DNA of 64,000 nucleotides from Batillaria attramentaria (GCA_018292915.2 JACVVK020000146.1:1243501-1307500), one strand, 5' to 3'. Shown: positions 45,026 through 58,134, numbered from the stretch's first letter. Made by a program: numbers and translations. The notes: generated by a model not told the origin, from the sequence alone.

Positions 45026-46609
45026 ATGGTAACAGCGCGTTTACACAACGCTTGCTAGAAAGAGCTTTCGATTCGAGCGTCGGTTGCATTGCTGGTGGCC
45101 GTGTCATCAAGTACTCGTAAATTTACGACCCCGACAAACTTGGGTCATTCCACTTCATCTGTACCGTACGAAGCGGTTGCACTGGTAAACGGACACTATA
45201 CTGCAGCTCGGCATTCGATACAGAACAATTGGCCTCTATATTTCTTCGCATTTCAGACTCAGTCTACTCAGTGTTGAGTTTTATTGCTGCGCAGTGCTGA
45301 GGGATACATTTCAGCAGAGCCGGTAAACGGTAAGCGTTGTCCACGTTTAACTTGTAGTGGGGCATCGGCGACTGATTCAGTTTCGGAAGGCAACTGTGAA
45401 ATCTGTGATTTTCTTTCGACTGAGAAGAATTGCTGGATTACATTCCGCTGAACGTTAATTCATTGCCGGCATTAGAAGAAAGTGTTTCTTTAAAAGCAGG
45501 GTAGGCATTCATAAAGTGTAAGAAAGTGAAAAATAGTGAACAGTTTTCATTTTACAATTCCGTTTTTACTGAGCTTTCAAGGGGACATCCATTCAAGTTT
45601 GTTTATTTATAGCGGGCCTAGGCAATATAGAACTCCTCGAGTTTTGATGGACAACCATTCACAGAGCCAGTTGAACATCTGAGGACTGAGATACCCTGAG
45701 TTTGTTTGCTTGACATGTCCGGACATATCGCTTTGTGTTGTGTTGTGTTGTGTTGTGACTGGCGGAGATATCGGAGGACGTTGATAAAGTTAGTTAACCT
45801 TGCCGCTGCTGTAGATAGCGCCTGAACGTGGGCCATCATTCTGTAACTGACTTGATACACTGACACTGTGACACGCCCCTGAACTGGATGTACGTGTATT
45901 GTTGAAATTAATGGCAAGTGCTAGTGTTGTATGACGTGTGTTTCCAAAACCAATGGTGAGTTCAGAGTACGAGAGAGAGAGAGAGAGAGAGCAGAGCAGA
46001 TCGTGCGCATCCAAAGTCCATGAAAAAGTCCATGAAATTTAAGTGAATTGTCATCTTCTTTTCAACTACGAAAATAGTATTTAAAAAAAATTGAACATTT
46101 CTTTCAGACTGAACAGATGAATTAAGTGTAATGGCAAAATCGATTGTGAAATTAACGACAATTGCACGTAACGTTCGTCAATAATTGTAGTGCAGGCTGT
46201 TGGGTTTTTCTTTTTTAAATTTTAATTGATTGTGCTGCTCCACTATAGTCGTCATTACGGTTGTCCACGAATATTCTTCGGCCACTGCTCGAATTCGGCC
46301 AGCACTAGTACAAAACTGTGAAGGCGTTACCCTTTCTTTTTTTTTCTTTTCTTTTTTTAGCTTCCCCCACCTTCACTTTTCCTCGGCATGTACGTCTTTA
46401 AACTTCTCCAAAAACAATATACAGTCCCCTACAAAATGAGTGTATGGCGAAACCCTGTGCGATCAATCCTCTCCGCCCCCCCCCCCCCCCCGACCCCCTC
46501 GCCTCTCTCACCCCTATGTAATATGTATGACGCATGGATGATGTCGTTTTTCGCCCGAGCACCGTTAAAGAAACAAGACAGAAGAGTAGGAGAAGGACGC
46601 AAGAAAGCC

Positions 46610-46952
<343 letters not shown>

Positions 46953-47134
46953 ACTTCGTCCCACGCGTTTTAACAAAATCTTCGTTGATTGCTCATGCCG
47001 TTTCGTACTTCTTAACGCTTTTTTTTTCTCATTCTTAATCTTAATTTTGTTCGAAATTATTAAAAATATTCACACATGTGGAACTATTAGAACAAAAATT
47101 TCGCTTCTTTATCTCTCTCTCTGGTAGCTGTGTA

Positions 47135-47139
47135 ATGTC

Positions 47140-47204
<65 letters not shown>

Positions 47205-47304
47205 GGGAGGGGGGGGGGTCGTGGGCTGAGTAGATTAGCAAAGGCAAGATCGAACACAGGACTCTGTACCTAATCTTCTATCCTTGTATACTGAAGCTTC
47301 AAAC

Positions 47305-47340
<36 letters not shown>
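47135..47340 (+). repeat. (GT)n - conserved linker - (CT)n repeat, copy 1
   Basis: A (GT)n array is followed by a conserved linker (AAGGCAAGATCGAACACAGG, then CCTAATCTTCTATCCTTG) and a (CT)n array. The same order occurs at 62668-62882. Confidence 0.7.
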
Positions 47341-47397
<57 letters not shown>

Positions 47398-47444
47398 TGT
47401 CTGTCTGTCCGTCTGTGTGTCCGTGTCTGTATGCTGCCATGCAA

Positions 47445-47558
47445 TCCTGGTCGGGGCCAATACTTGTGCTGGCTTTTTCATCATTGCCCCGTCTTTGATA
47501 TCACCCGTATGTGGTGGAAAAGGGCGTTAAACCCCAACCCCCCCCCCACCCCCCACCC
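47445..47558 (+). mobile_element. SINE family A, 5'-truncated copy with imperfect TSD
   Basis: The copy starts within the B-box region (TCCTGGTCGGGGCCAATACT) and ends in the C-rich tail. Flanks at 47427-47444 and 47559-47576, both starting CTGTATGCT, match at all but about two positions. Its left side abuts a (CT)n(GT)n array. Confidence 0.82.
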
Positions 47559-49104
47559 CTGTATGCTACCGTACAAGTATCGCTGGTTATTCCATGTGTA
47601 GCCGACTAAACGCATGAATGAGTGTCCAGTCAGGGGACCTGCCATCAGAGGCAGACAAGAGAGGAAGCCGACATTGTTCGCACACCAGGACACATGAGTA
47701 GCGAGTGCTGGCTGTACCAGGCTGTCGCTGGTACAACGGATATCGCTCTCTTGTTGGTCGTCGTCTCTCTGGCCTTTACGCACAACGAGTGTCGCCGGTA
47801 GCTTTTGTCGTGGTCAGTTCTGAGCGTCGTCCGATCGTGGGATTCGTTCGGTATAGGCGAGCTCTGTTGCGCTATCTGGAATAATATGCGGTTTTCTTCC
47901 TAGCAAAGTGAGTGGGATTCTTGTATCGGCTTGTCTGCCCAGTATCTGTGAGCTATTGGTTAAGCTGTGGACACTTTAAGATAGGGCAAATAGAGAAATA
48001 TTATCAACCTTCCATCTGAAGATCATATTGTCTTCCTATGGCATATAGAGCTCTTTCACTTCGCGTATCACGTGGTCCACGTGTTGGCCAGGACACTTGA
48101 GACATCATTGATAGCTGGCGGACGAACAAGACTGACGTTCCCCGTAAGAAAAACACGGGGCTGTCCGCCACGCACGTATATCGACACTCAGATGTCTTGC
48201 TAAATATGCATTATATTGCAAGTTTGTACCTGTTTAAAGGAAAAGTTTGTTGGGTCGCAGACTCCAAGTATTATTATCCATTGATGTGCAAGTGCTTCTC
48301 TGAAGCCAGTTTTTCGTCGTCTGAATTCAGCTCTGATTGTCAATGACTGATCGAGCTGTTCAGTCATTCCTTTACTGTGATTCTGTTGCTAAGATAAAGT
48401 TTACCCGATATCTGGTGACTTCTTTAAACCTGTATATTTATACCAATCTCAGCAGGCAATTTGAAGAAAAACTTACCCACTAAGTTAGCGAAGTGTGTGA
48501 GCATTTATCCACTGTGCCCTTTCCGAGATCGCACTTTTCCCAGATTTGCACACGACAGATCCATACTGCAACCCCCTCACTACCGCCCCTTTCCCTCAAC
48601 TTTCCGTTGGGTTTACCGTTTGCTTCAGTCGTAAGCTTCCTCCTCTTCCTCCTCGAACACTTCCTGCAAACGCCAGGGTCCGTGACTGGAAAAATCCGAA
48701 AAGTATGTGACTTTGATTTCTCTTCTTTTACAGAGCTCGGCAATAACTGTCAGGGTAACCCCATGTTGCAATTTCCTGATTATAACGAGGAATTTTTATA
48801 AAAAAAATACATCTTGACTTTCGCCTGAGAAGACAGATGTTGAGTTGTGTTTGATTTATGGGTGACATTTAAGCAACTTGTTCAAGCTGTTGCCTGGGGA
48901 ATGCCTCTGTCGTATTTTTTTCACTGAGATTTACGCGGTTCATTGCGTATCAGGGAACCTTATTATCATTGGTAACGGGTACAACTTCCAGTCCCATACC
49001 GGAGTAATGGAAATTCGGGCTGCTCCATGGCTGAGCGCGTCGCCACAGTGCAGCGCCACCCATTTCTCTCTTCTTCTTCTTTTTTTTTTCTTTCTTTCTT
49101 TCTT

Positions 49105-49375
49105 TTTCCTGCATTCATGGTGTGCACTTGTTTTTCATTCCACGACCCCTTCCGTTTGGAATGGGATTTTTAACATGCACACTTGATACTGTGCGTGCAT
49201 GTGTACACGAAGGCGAGGCAGGCACCGTAAACGAGTCTGCACGTGAATGTGACCCGATTTGTTGAGGAAAACCCACCAAATTTTTTGCCCACTGGGGATT
49301 CGAACCTGCGCCAAGGATCCGTAGCGGCCTCAGAATCCGTAGCGGACGCCTGAACCAGTAGGCCAAATCCCCCAT
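49105..49375 (-). mobile_element. SINE family C copy
   Basis: The minus strand has an A box TGGCCTACTGG and a perfect B box GGTTCGAATCC, with the family C body GCAGACTCGTTTACGGTGCC. A short internal duplication (CCGTAGCGG twice) lies in the head at 49319-49345. Confidence 0.8.
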
Positions 49376-49680
49376 TCTGGGGTCTACAACTCTACATCAG
49401 AGAAGATATAGCAGTAAGCAAGCGCTTGCGAAAAGGATGAGGTAGCTGCCGACGTCAGTCAGTTTTGGTTGTGCGTATGACGACATTTAGGAGACGTTTT
49501 ACGGGCAGGGTGAAAAGTTCGTGGACCTTCCTGATCGCGTGCATACCACTTTGAACTGAATTTTTTTTTTTATTGGAGTTTCTTACGTGCACATTCCTGG
49601 GGTCGTTCTCTGAAGGGAAACGTGAAATTTAGCGTAGCGTTCTTCACGCCATTTTAGTGAAGTAAGCTCAGGTGAAGTTG

Positions 49681-49794
<114 letters not shown>

Positions 49795-50335
49795 CAATGA
49801 TGATTACGACGACGGTGATGATGATGGTGATGATGAAGTTTGTCGTTTCTCAAACGTTTGAACGTTTGACCTTTTAGATAGTTCACGAACTTGCCAAAAG
49901 AAGGGAAGGGGAGGGGGGCGGGACTGTTTGTTTCCCCGCACAGGCTGTAGACTGCCCCCATTCAAATTTTAGGCATATTCCACGGCCGGGTACATTTTGT
50001 TTTTAATTTGGGGAGGGACAGGGGTGGGTGGGGTCGTGTGGTGGTGGTGGTGGGGATGGGGGGTGTGGGGGGGTGGAGGGGGTGGAGGGCAGGGGCTCAC
50101 ATCTTTTTCCACTACGTGTGTGATTTAAAAATAAAAAACCCAAACAACAACAACTAACAACAACAACAACAAAACGGCACTTACCAAATTAGGTGATACA
50201 TGTACTGTTTGTAACTTAAACCTAGGGGATCAGGTCCGCACTTGCACGGACGGACAGAAGGATGTATGATCTCTGTCCGCTTCAATGTAGATGATAATGA
50301 TGGTGTATTAATTATTTGCTGTGATATTGTTGCAG

Positions 50336-50770
50336 ATGTCTGCCGGATGATACCATCCCCGCCGTGGCGTTCAGCTGTGGGGGCCGCCTGCCACCCTCGG
50401 ACTGTGCTCTCGCCGATTCCAGACCCAGCACCAGCACAGCGCCACAACCACCACCACCACCACCCCCGCACCCCCATCAGCACCCGCCCGACCACCAGAT
50501 GCTTCCCCACCCGCTCGCCCACCACCATCAGCACCAGCAGCAAGTCTCCTGTCAACAGCAGCAGCAACATCATCAGCACCAGCAGCAGCAACAACAGCAA
50601 CAGCATCATCATCACCATCATCCACAGCAGCAGCAGCAGCAACATCATCACCAACAGCCACCACAGCCTCAGCTCCAGCATCAGCTGCAGCTGACGTCAC
50701 CCAACATGTACTGTGGGCTGAGCCAGGGACACGTCAGTTACGACCCTCATCAGCACATCAACCAGAACAC
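50336..50770 (+). CDS. MYRF: MYRF exon 3: Pro/His/Gln-rich transactivation segment
   Basis: An acceptor TTGTTGCAG ends at 50335 and a GTGAGT donor begins at 50771. With two bases from exon 2 the exon opens with LCLPDDTIP, matching the LCFPD motif of vertebrate MYRF, and it ends in ...DPHQHINQN plus two bases. Between lie a poly-Pro run (about residues 75-85 of the joined protein), His-rich clusters and long Gln runs encoded mainly by CAG/CAA and CAC/CAT codons (about 50520-50680). Low-complexity composition is common in activation domains, and vertebrate MYRF is Pro/Gly-rich here. The exon is 435 bp, giving 145 complete codons after joining. Repeat length is likely to vary between individuals. 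Confidence 0.88.
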
Positions 50771-50979
50771 GTGAGTAGACAACGCTTTGATGGTTTGATG
50801 TTTGGAGTGGCTTTTGACACAGACTGGAGGAATACGTCTTCCTTGGATTCTTCTTGAAGAATAGACGTTTCACAGCTTGAGTAGGTGCCATCACATCTCC
50901 TTTTCAGCCGTCTGCATGGTGACGACGGCGAACAGTTTAGTTCAGTTTGAGGTGGTATCGGAAAAGCCTATACGCGCTT

Positions 50980-51171
50980 CAGTCCGTCGTTCAGAAATCA
51001 CCCCGGTGCCCCGAGACTGTTCCAATGCTGGTTTGGTTCATACTGGCCTTGCTGCATCTGATTTGCTTGATTTCAAAGCCAAACTGAAAACCTTCTTGTT
51101 TAGACTGAACTACGACTAGTTTCACTACAGATATTGACCTATTCTGAGCCCTGTTGCTGGTGGAGTGGCAG

Positions 51172-51246
<75 letters not shown>

Positions 51247-51357
51247 GTGAGTTGTGTCAGTATGTGTTGCATACTTTTATTAGTTTAGTTTAGACGGTAA
51301 TTGTGAAGCGCATTGAGCTCACCTTGTAGGGATACTGCGCTATATAAGAATGTATTG
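50980..51357 (+). mobile_element. Non-LTR retrotransposon 3' end (C-terminus and 3' UTR)
   Basis: A + strand frame ends ASDLLDFKAKLKTFLFRLNY before a stop near 51117. The pattern FKxKLKTxLF is typical of the C-terminus of several non-LTR reverse transcriptases. The 3' UTR carries a (GT)n array at 51174-51246 and then AAGCGCATTGAGCTCACCTT and TGCGCTATATAAGAATGTAT. The element is 5'-truncated. Confidence 0.65.
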
Positions 51358-51885
51358 GGTCTCTTTGTGGCCAGTTGTCGGCCACTACCTCTTTTCAAGC
51401 CTGTCTGTTTGATCTTCCTGGGCGCAGGCCACCCATAACGCTTGCCTGTCCGGCGAGGGTGTCTGCGAACAAATAAGTGTTTACACGGGATATGCGTGTG
51501 ACGTTGATGCTGTAACTGTACTGAGTAACGTTTGATTGATACCTGTGATGCACCTGTTTTCTAGCCGGATAAACAACACGTGTTTTTACGTGTACAACCT
51601 GCTACAAGGAAAAGATGGGAGGGGATGCATAATTACGCGTGTTTTGCCTCTGGCGCTTAGAGGTTTGGGATGCATTTTTTTTTTTTTTAATTATGGAAAT
51701 GTTGCAGCGTCATGAAGTATGCTATAAAACCTTTAGCTGCATCTTGTCCAGTCGCTGTCTTTGCTGTTCGTTGTCGGCTGCAGTTTGTTATCGCTAACAG
51801 TAACACTATACAATCCAAACGGACTGAACGGTAGGCCACATGAAAATTAATATTTCTTTGGCATGACGCGATGGACAAGTGTAAG

Positions 51886-52080
51886 TTATAGACAGTCCTA
51901 ACTAGGACCCTAGTTCCGCGGATCTAAGGCCCTTGGTCCTGGTTCACTCAGCCAGGGAAACACTCGGAGTCGGTTCAGCTTTTAACCCCCGCCGGAGTTC
52001 ATGCAAGTCGTCCTCGATCTCACGACTTTGCAGCCGCAATCACAACGGACAAACCGACTGAGCCACTCCGGGTGCCCTGA
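51886..52080 (-). mobile_element. tRNA-like SINE family D
   Basis: The minus-strand head carries an A box TGGCTCAGTCGG and a degenerate B box (GTCGTGAGATCGAGGAC), followed by an unrelated body. Only one copy is seen here, so family status is inferred. Confidence 0.55.
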
Positions 52081-52440
52081 CTCCACAGGCTTCCGCAACT
52101 TATTATCCTACACTCTGTGCCCCAACGGTGACTGTGGGACGAAGCTCGGACAATTCATGTGCTTATGCCTGATTTCCCTACTTTGGCCCTTCATCAGACA
52201 AGGCATCCGAGATGCCCTGGGGCTGTTGACACCTGCACTCATCTGTGTTTTTACCTGGTCTACCTGTACAAACGGTGGGCCTCGGACGAGCAGGTAGTGC
52301 CATCACGGCGGTCAGACACCGTCACGGTCCACCGCCGTGAAAGTCAGTGAAGCGCGGCGACAGCTTGTCGTTGGCGTTTGCGACGCACACGTTTCGATGT
52401 CATTATATTATTTTATTTTTATGTTTATATAGATTTTTTT

Positions 52441-52485
52441 TTGGGGGGGGGTGGGGGTGGGGGGGGGGGGGGGGGGGGGGGGGAG
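52441..52485 (+). repeat. G-rich run
   Basis: This nearly uninterrupted guanine tract of over 40 bases may form G-quadruplexes. Confidence 0.9.
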
Positions 52486-52974
52486 GGTGAGGATCCCTTC
52501 CCGAGAGATGAGAAAGGATGATGATCAGAGAGACGGATTCAAAACTACAATGTGTTTGTCATTGGTAACTTTTGTGAACATCAGTATTTGTCTCTGGTGT
52601 CGAGGGTTTTACGGGTGCATGGAAAAGATTTGTTGGTTTGTGGAACGCCCTAAGCTATATAAGACGTATAAAATTACAGCCTCGTAATGGCCGTCGTTGC
52701 TAAACTAGAAACAAAATTACATTATCTTATCGGTCATACCACGGAGATACCAAGCGTTCTCCAGTCAGAAAAGACAGAGACCGCTCCGTCAGAGAGACGT
52801 TTGTGTCAGATTAGGAATTTAGAATTTAGTGGTTTTTTTGTTGTTGTTTTTTAAACACAAAATCTGTGTGTTTAAATTCTGTGTTCTGATTTGAAATTTG
52901 AAAGGCCACATTGTCCCGGCATTCTTGAGAGCTCAAAGCCCACTGACGCAATAGGTACATCAGCTGCTATTTTT

Positions 52975-52985
52975 ATTTTAATTTT

Positions 52986-53047
<62 letters not shown>

Positions 53048-53103
53048 TTATTTATTTATTTTTATTTTATTTTTTTTATTTTTTTGGGGGGGGGGGGGGG
53101 GGG
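52975..53103 (+). repeat. (TTTA)n(TA)n(TTTA)n then poly-G
   Basis: An AT-only block with a (TA)n centre is followed by about 20 G. The AT core is self-complementary. Confidence 0.9.
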
Positions 53104-53770
53104 CTTTCATAGTTGCTCATCTTGAGGCATGCCGTTTTATTAGAGACTTGCTGAACGAGCATGCTCCAATATGAAAGGGTTTTCACCATCTCCTCTTCAG
53201 CCGGAATTCATAATCTTCGCCATGCAGTATTTGTTTGCCCCAAATTATGAATGAATGGGCAAACCAGCCAGCTAAAAGCGGGCGGTGAAGGATTGAAAAG
53301 ACCGTGTCATTGTTATGTTTACTCGTGCACACTTAGACGTACAGACGAAGCTAGACTGGCTTGCATGGCGAGCTGTCTGGAAGTGCCGGCTGGCGGACAT
53401 GATTTTTTTTATTATTTTTTTTGCCTGCTTGATTTCTGTCCAAGTCCAGTAGTAATTCTATCAGAGATACGCACCTGACGCAATCAGCGTTGCTCGATAG
53501 GGACAGAATATCCCGCTTTTCATACGTGTGTTCAGAAACAAAGACAGCATAACATCACTCAGGGGCACCTTCCGATACTTTCTTTCGCTTGAATTTTGTT
53601 GGTATCGTACATGTATTATACATACACTGAGTGACAGTGTAATCGTTCAGATGTTCTGCTCGATTCCCTGTTCTGTGAACATGAGTACTATGTGTGTGTG
53701 TGCGTGTGTGAAGCGTTTTGTATCCTTGGCTTCTCTGTAGGAGTGATTGGCTATGGTACAAACGAGATGG

Positions 53771-53935
53771 GACGGCCTAGCGGTAGACCGCTAGACCTTC
53801 AATGCTCGGTTCTCGAGTTCGACTCCCGACTGGGAGGAAGAAGTTTTGGCTTGTTTCCTCGTTGCTAGCACCGGTCTTTGGTATCACCCTGATGTGGTTG
53901 AATAGGACGGACGACAACCGAACAAACGTGAATCT
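53771..53935 (+). mobile_element. SINE family A, diverged copy
   Basis: The tRNA-like head (CGGCCTAGCGGTAGACCG, then TCTCGAGTTCGACTCCC) is followed by a body related to family A (CCGGTCTTTGGTATCACCCT, then GATGTGGTTGAATAGGACG). It is either a subfamily or an old copy. Confidence 0.65.
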
Positions 53936-54439
53936 TTGGACGTGGCTGTGAAAGAAAGATTACTAAAAAATAGAAATCTTAGATCTGAAAGAATGAACGT
54001 TTTCAGTCAGAGGGTCGTAAATAATAATAATAATAATAGGTATTTAAGGGACGCCCTCCCTCTCGCGGGAGCTCAGGGCGCCTTACAGTCAACACACACT
54101 CACTCACCCAGAAACACACGCAACATGCCTCCACACATACATTTAACTACAAACACATAATGTGCAGCATCATACACGGGCTGCAATTGAAAATTGAAAA
54201 TAACTGAAATTCACTACCTAATCCTGTTGCATGTGCCAAAACCTTACGTGATTTCAAATTTGAAGTTGATTAAAAAAAATACAAGGATGAGACTTATGTT
54301 TACTGTGTGAGACGTATTCTGACGCGGCACTCGCAGAATATTAATTTTGCGAAAAACTATGTGCCAAATTAGGGAGCCTATAACACGCATTTAAGCTTAC
54401 GGCTTGACACATGATGAGATGATGATGATGATGAGTATT

Positions 54440-54605
54440 GTACAGGCGCTTTACCCAATTTCATGAATCGGCTCAAAGCGCCGCGAACTGAACCCAACAC
54501 GCACGCTCACGTGAATCACACGCATTCTATCACACACCGGACATAACCACATTACAATCACATGGTGCTCAGCTATTTAAATTTCGGAATGTAGAATTGC
54601 ATTTA
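54440..54605 (-). mobile_element. SINE family B 3' fragment
   Basis: The fragment shares AAAGCGCCGCGAACTGAACC, AACACGCACGCTCACG and the GGAATGTAGAATTGCATTTA end with family B, in reverse orientation. Confidence 0.7.
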
Positions 54606-55559
54606 TTTTTCATTTTTCAAATAAATGATGATGGTGATGATGATACAAACCTCTGCATGAACCTTCACAACCGCGTCAGCTATCTAGCCTTGCACGGAAG
54701 TATAGCGGGAAAAGAAACCATGCGACCGGCGGGCGGCCATGTTTGCTGTGTGACGCGGTGCCTTGTGCAAGGTTGGATGTGGTACGGGAAGGGGCTGTTA
54801 GAATTTCGCTTTGCGTTTAGCGATCCAAAGAAGAGCTGAACTTTTCTGGTCGCATAGTTATGTGTGTGTGTGGCTTGCCTGTTGCCTACCCACTGCCTTG
54901 CACGGAACCTCCCTTTTTACCTGAGCAGGTTTGGGGGTAAAAGGTTGAAAGGATTTTTGTTGTTGTTGTTGTTGTTTTTAATAGAATTTTAAGGATTTTT
55001 TTAGGAGTGTTTGAGTTTCTGTATTTATTTATTTGTAGTTTTACTTATTTGTAGTTTTACTTATTTTTATTTTTATCTTTATTTATGATGTGGCCTTTGA
55101 TGGTTTGAATTTGTCCTGGTGGAAACTGATCTCTCCGAAAACTTCATCATGTGGAAAGGAGATAAACTACGATCGACACAATAACTAAATAAATAAATAA
55201 ATAACATTAGAAAAGAGGATTAGAAAGACGAGTCTCGCACTCCTCACCCTTTTCGCACTCCCTTAAGTCTCAGTGGCACTGGTTATGCGTTGTTCGACCT
55301 GAAAGCAAAGGCGTTAAAGGACAAGCACACATTCTTCCCCAGCTTAATAGCAAATGCAAATGTTTAGTCATATCAATGCCTGTGGTCCTGCAAACAAAGC
55401 AATGAAAACCAGCAGACTAAACCTTTTTTGCTATCTTAGAGAGAAAAAAAATGTAGCTGACAGACTTTTATTGGCAGCCTAACGCCTTGTGTTCTTATAG
55501 TTTGAGTCTGTCGATTTTTATTTTCATTTTTATTTTGTTCGTGCTTGTACAATTTGTAG

Positions 55560-55893
55560 GGGAGCCGGGGTGGTCGAATGGTAGAGCGTTGGACTTGTAA
55601 TGCTCGGGTTGTGAGTTCGTATCCCGGCTGGAGCCAAATATTTGCGCTGGCTTTTGTATCGTTGCCCCGTCCTTGATATCACCCTATTTACTTACTTAGG
55701 CCTCTGGCTCCAAGTGGAGCATAGGCCATCGACAACCCTTCGCCATCGCACTCTATTCTGGGTCTTGACTTGCCACTCCAGTCCAGTTGGTCCCCTGCTT
55801 ATATAGCTCTGCCTCAGTGTCCCGTGATATCACCCTATGTGGTGGAAGAGGACGTTAAACCCCCAAACCAACCACCCATCCACCCACCCTTGG
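55560..55893 (+). mobile_element. SINE family A with 11-bp TSD, split by a nested insertion
   Basis: The head GAGCCGGGGTGGTCGAATGG is intact and the tail ends in CACCC units. ACAATTTGTAG flanks the element at 55549-55559 and 55894-55904. The body is interrupted after GATATCACCCTAT, and the same 13 bases resume the body at 55826, showing a later insertion at 55688-55825. Confidence 0.9.
55688..55825 (-). mobile_element. 138-bp LINE-like 3' fragment nested inside SINE A
   Basis: GATATCACCCTAT duplicates flank the insert (55675-55687 and 55826-55838). It begins TTACTTACTTAGGCC, so on the minus strand it would end in a TAAG-type tail, as some LINEs do. A related sequence starting CTTACTCACTTAGGCCCC lies near 32990. 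The identity of the parent element is inferred. Confidence 0.8.
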
Positions 55894-56761
55894 ACAATTT
55901 GTAGAGTGAATAATAGCGAGTTGTGGAATGAATCGCAGTTTTGGAGGGAAAAATATTAGCACCTGTCACAGCAAGCTCCTGTCCACAGTGGCCTGACCTA
56001 GCATACCGTCGCATTGATACTTGCCCACTTGGGGTCACGACACGAGAAAGAGGATGGTGGGGGGGGGGAGGGGGTGTCCAGGTGGTGGTGGGGAAATGGA
56101 TGGGGTGGGGGTGGGGGTGGGGGGGTTGACACACGGACTTCATTCAGGGTCGCGTAGTAAGGAAAACACAGGTCGCCATTAGTACCTGAACCCGACTGGC
56201 ACCGCCAGGCCTCACCCTGATCGCCGTCCTGATTATATTCAAAGGGGAAAAGTGGCTTGGGTCGTGATTTGGGGCCGGGGGTAGAAGAAGAGGGGGTGGG
56301 GGACGGGGAGAGGGAGGGACGCTGTACACGGCCAGTGTGTTCAGCTGTACCCCTGTTTCTGTTATCTAGGTTTTAAAATCTCACCGTCGCATGTCTTCCC
56401 TGTTTCCCTACTCACCCTCCTGCGGATTGTGATTTGCCCCCTCCGGGGCATATTTTGTGATTATCGTTCAGATGTTCATCTAACATGGTTTTGACAGTAG
56501 GTAAATGGTACGTTTGTGCTTGAAAGTACCCCCCCCCCCCCCACACACACACACACCACTACCACCCACCCGTCTCTGCAGTCTTGTAGTCACCTGCGTG
56601 TCCCCCCCCCCCTCCCCCGTACTAATCTCATTTGGTTTGTTTTTGTTTCGTTTGGTTTTTACACATTTTCCAAATGACGGTTCTAGCTCAATCAGTTCAA
56701 ACCACTTTCTTCAGTGCCATTTGTTTTTCAACTGTTTTATTTTGTTTTCTTAATTAATGTG

Positions 56762-56769
56762 TGTGTGAG

Positions 56770-56842
<73 letters not shown>

Positions 56843-56860
56843 TGCGCGCGCGCGCGCGCG
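56762..56860 (+). repeat. (GT)n(GTGC)n(GC)n compound microsatellite
   Basis: A long GT tract grades into GTGC and then GC units. Confidence 0.95.
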
Positions 56861-57835
56861 TACTTTTTTTCCCTGGACACCCCACCCAACTGTCACCTCA
56901 CCTTAACCCCCCTCTTTCCTCGGTCCCCCGCCATCAACCCACACTTCACCCAGACTATGTACCTACGTGTTGCCGTGACTGTCACAGGGCGCACCAGATT
57001 CATTAAAATTCAACATGGATTTGACTGGAGCGTGCCGAACGCTTCGCGCTGCCTCTCTCTGTATGTGTGTGTGTGCGTGTGTGTGTGTGTGCTTGTCTGT
57101 GTGTCGCGGAAGACAGGTGGACATACGATTATACCCACAGGCCAATACCATCACAGGGTCGTCTGCTGTACATTGTCTTGTCACCGTGAGGTGTCTGTGA
57201 GGTGTCTTGTGTTTTGACGGTGCTGGGTGAATTATTTGTCGGCTGTTAGAACGCGGGCGTGTTTCTGCACAGTTCAGGTCTCAGCCCGGCGAATCGTTAC
57301 GTGCTGTCAGGTGCGCAGCACCAGGCTCGCCTCAGGTTTGAGGGAGACGTTTGGAGTTCTGAACTGTGTAGTGTAACTTGTGGCGGGAAAGAACCTCTGT
57401 GTCTTTCTGTGCTGAAGTGCGTGTCTTCCTTGTGTATGGTGGCATAATTAATTCTTGGATATTATGTAACTCATTCACAGATGACGGTCAGTAATGATGC
57501 TAGATTAGTTCTTCTGTTCTGTTCGTTAAACCGCGTGTCAGTGGTTCTGTAGTGTATCTGGTGATGGGACAGTCTCGTTTTCGTAGGCTGAGGTCTTTTG
57601 CCGTGCGTGTGGAGGTTCTGTTCATTCATAGTATGGATAAATGAAAATATACTGGATAAAATAGCATAATAATAATGATAATAATAATAATAGCAACAAC
57701 AACAACAAGAAGAATAACAAGAAGAATAAGTGTATTTGTACAACACATGTAATATAGTTATCATGCTCTAAGCGCTAAAACAGGTTAAGCCACAATATCG
57801 TCGATAATTGCGCAGAATATATTGTTATTAGTCTG

Positions 57836-58134
57836 GGCCCGTATCTAAAAGTAAAGATTAATTTAACCCACGGCTACAGACCTAACCCAGACTAGGACAA
57901 AAGAAACCAAAAAGCAAAAATTAATTTAAAAAAAGGAAGCGAAGAAAGGAAGAAAAAAATCCTATCAGTAACGGCTCAGGCACCTCCAGTCCTGGACTGC
58001 TTGGGCCCGCTTCCTGATTTAAAAAAAAAAAAAAAAAAAAATCAACAGAAAATTTAACCCTAGAGCTAGTTTAGTACGAGGTTAGACTCTAACCCGGGGC
58101 TAAAAGCCCTAACCTCGACTATTACATAGGGGCC
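57836..58134 (-). mobile_element. Harbinger-like MITE, copy 3
   Basis: This is a reverse-orientation member of the same family. CTG flanks both ends (57833-57835 and 58135-58137), a clean 3-bp target duplication. A poly-A run near 58020 interrupts the body. Confidence 0.82.

Noticed and set aside
50371..50700. Minus-strand frame rich in Ala, Asp and Val
   Set aside because: Antisense shadow of the MYRF exon 3 CAG/CAC repeats.
55560..55632. tRNA gene
   Set aside because: Matches polymerase III boxes but is the head of a SINE with a body, tail and target duplication. The same holds for the tRNA-like heads at 20292, 30972, 49375 and 29818.
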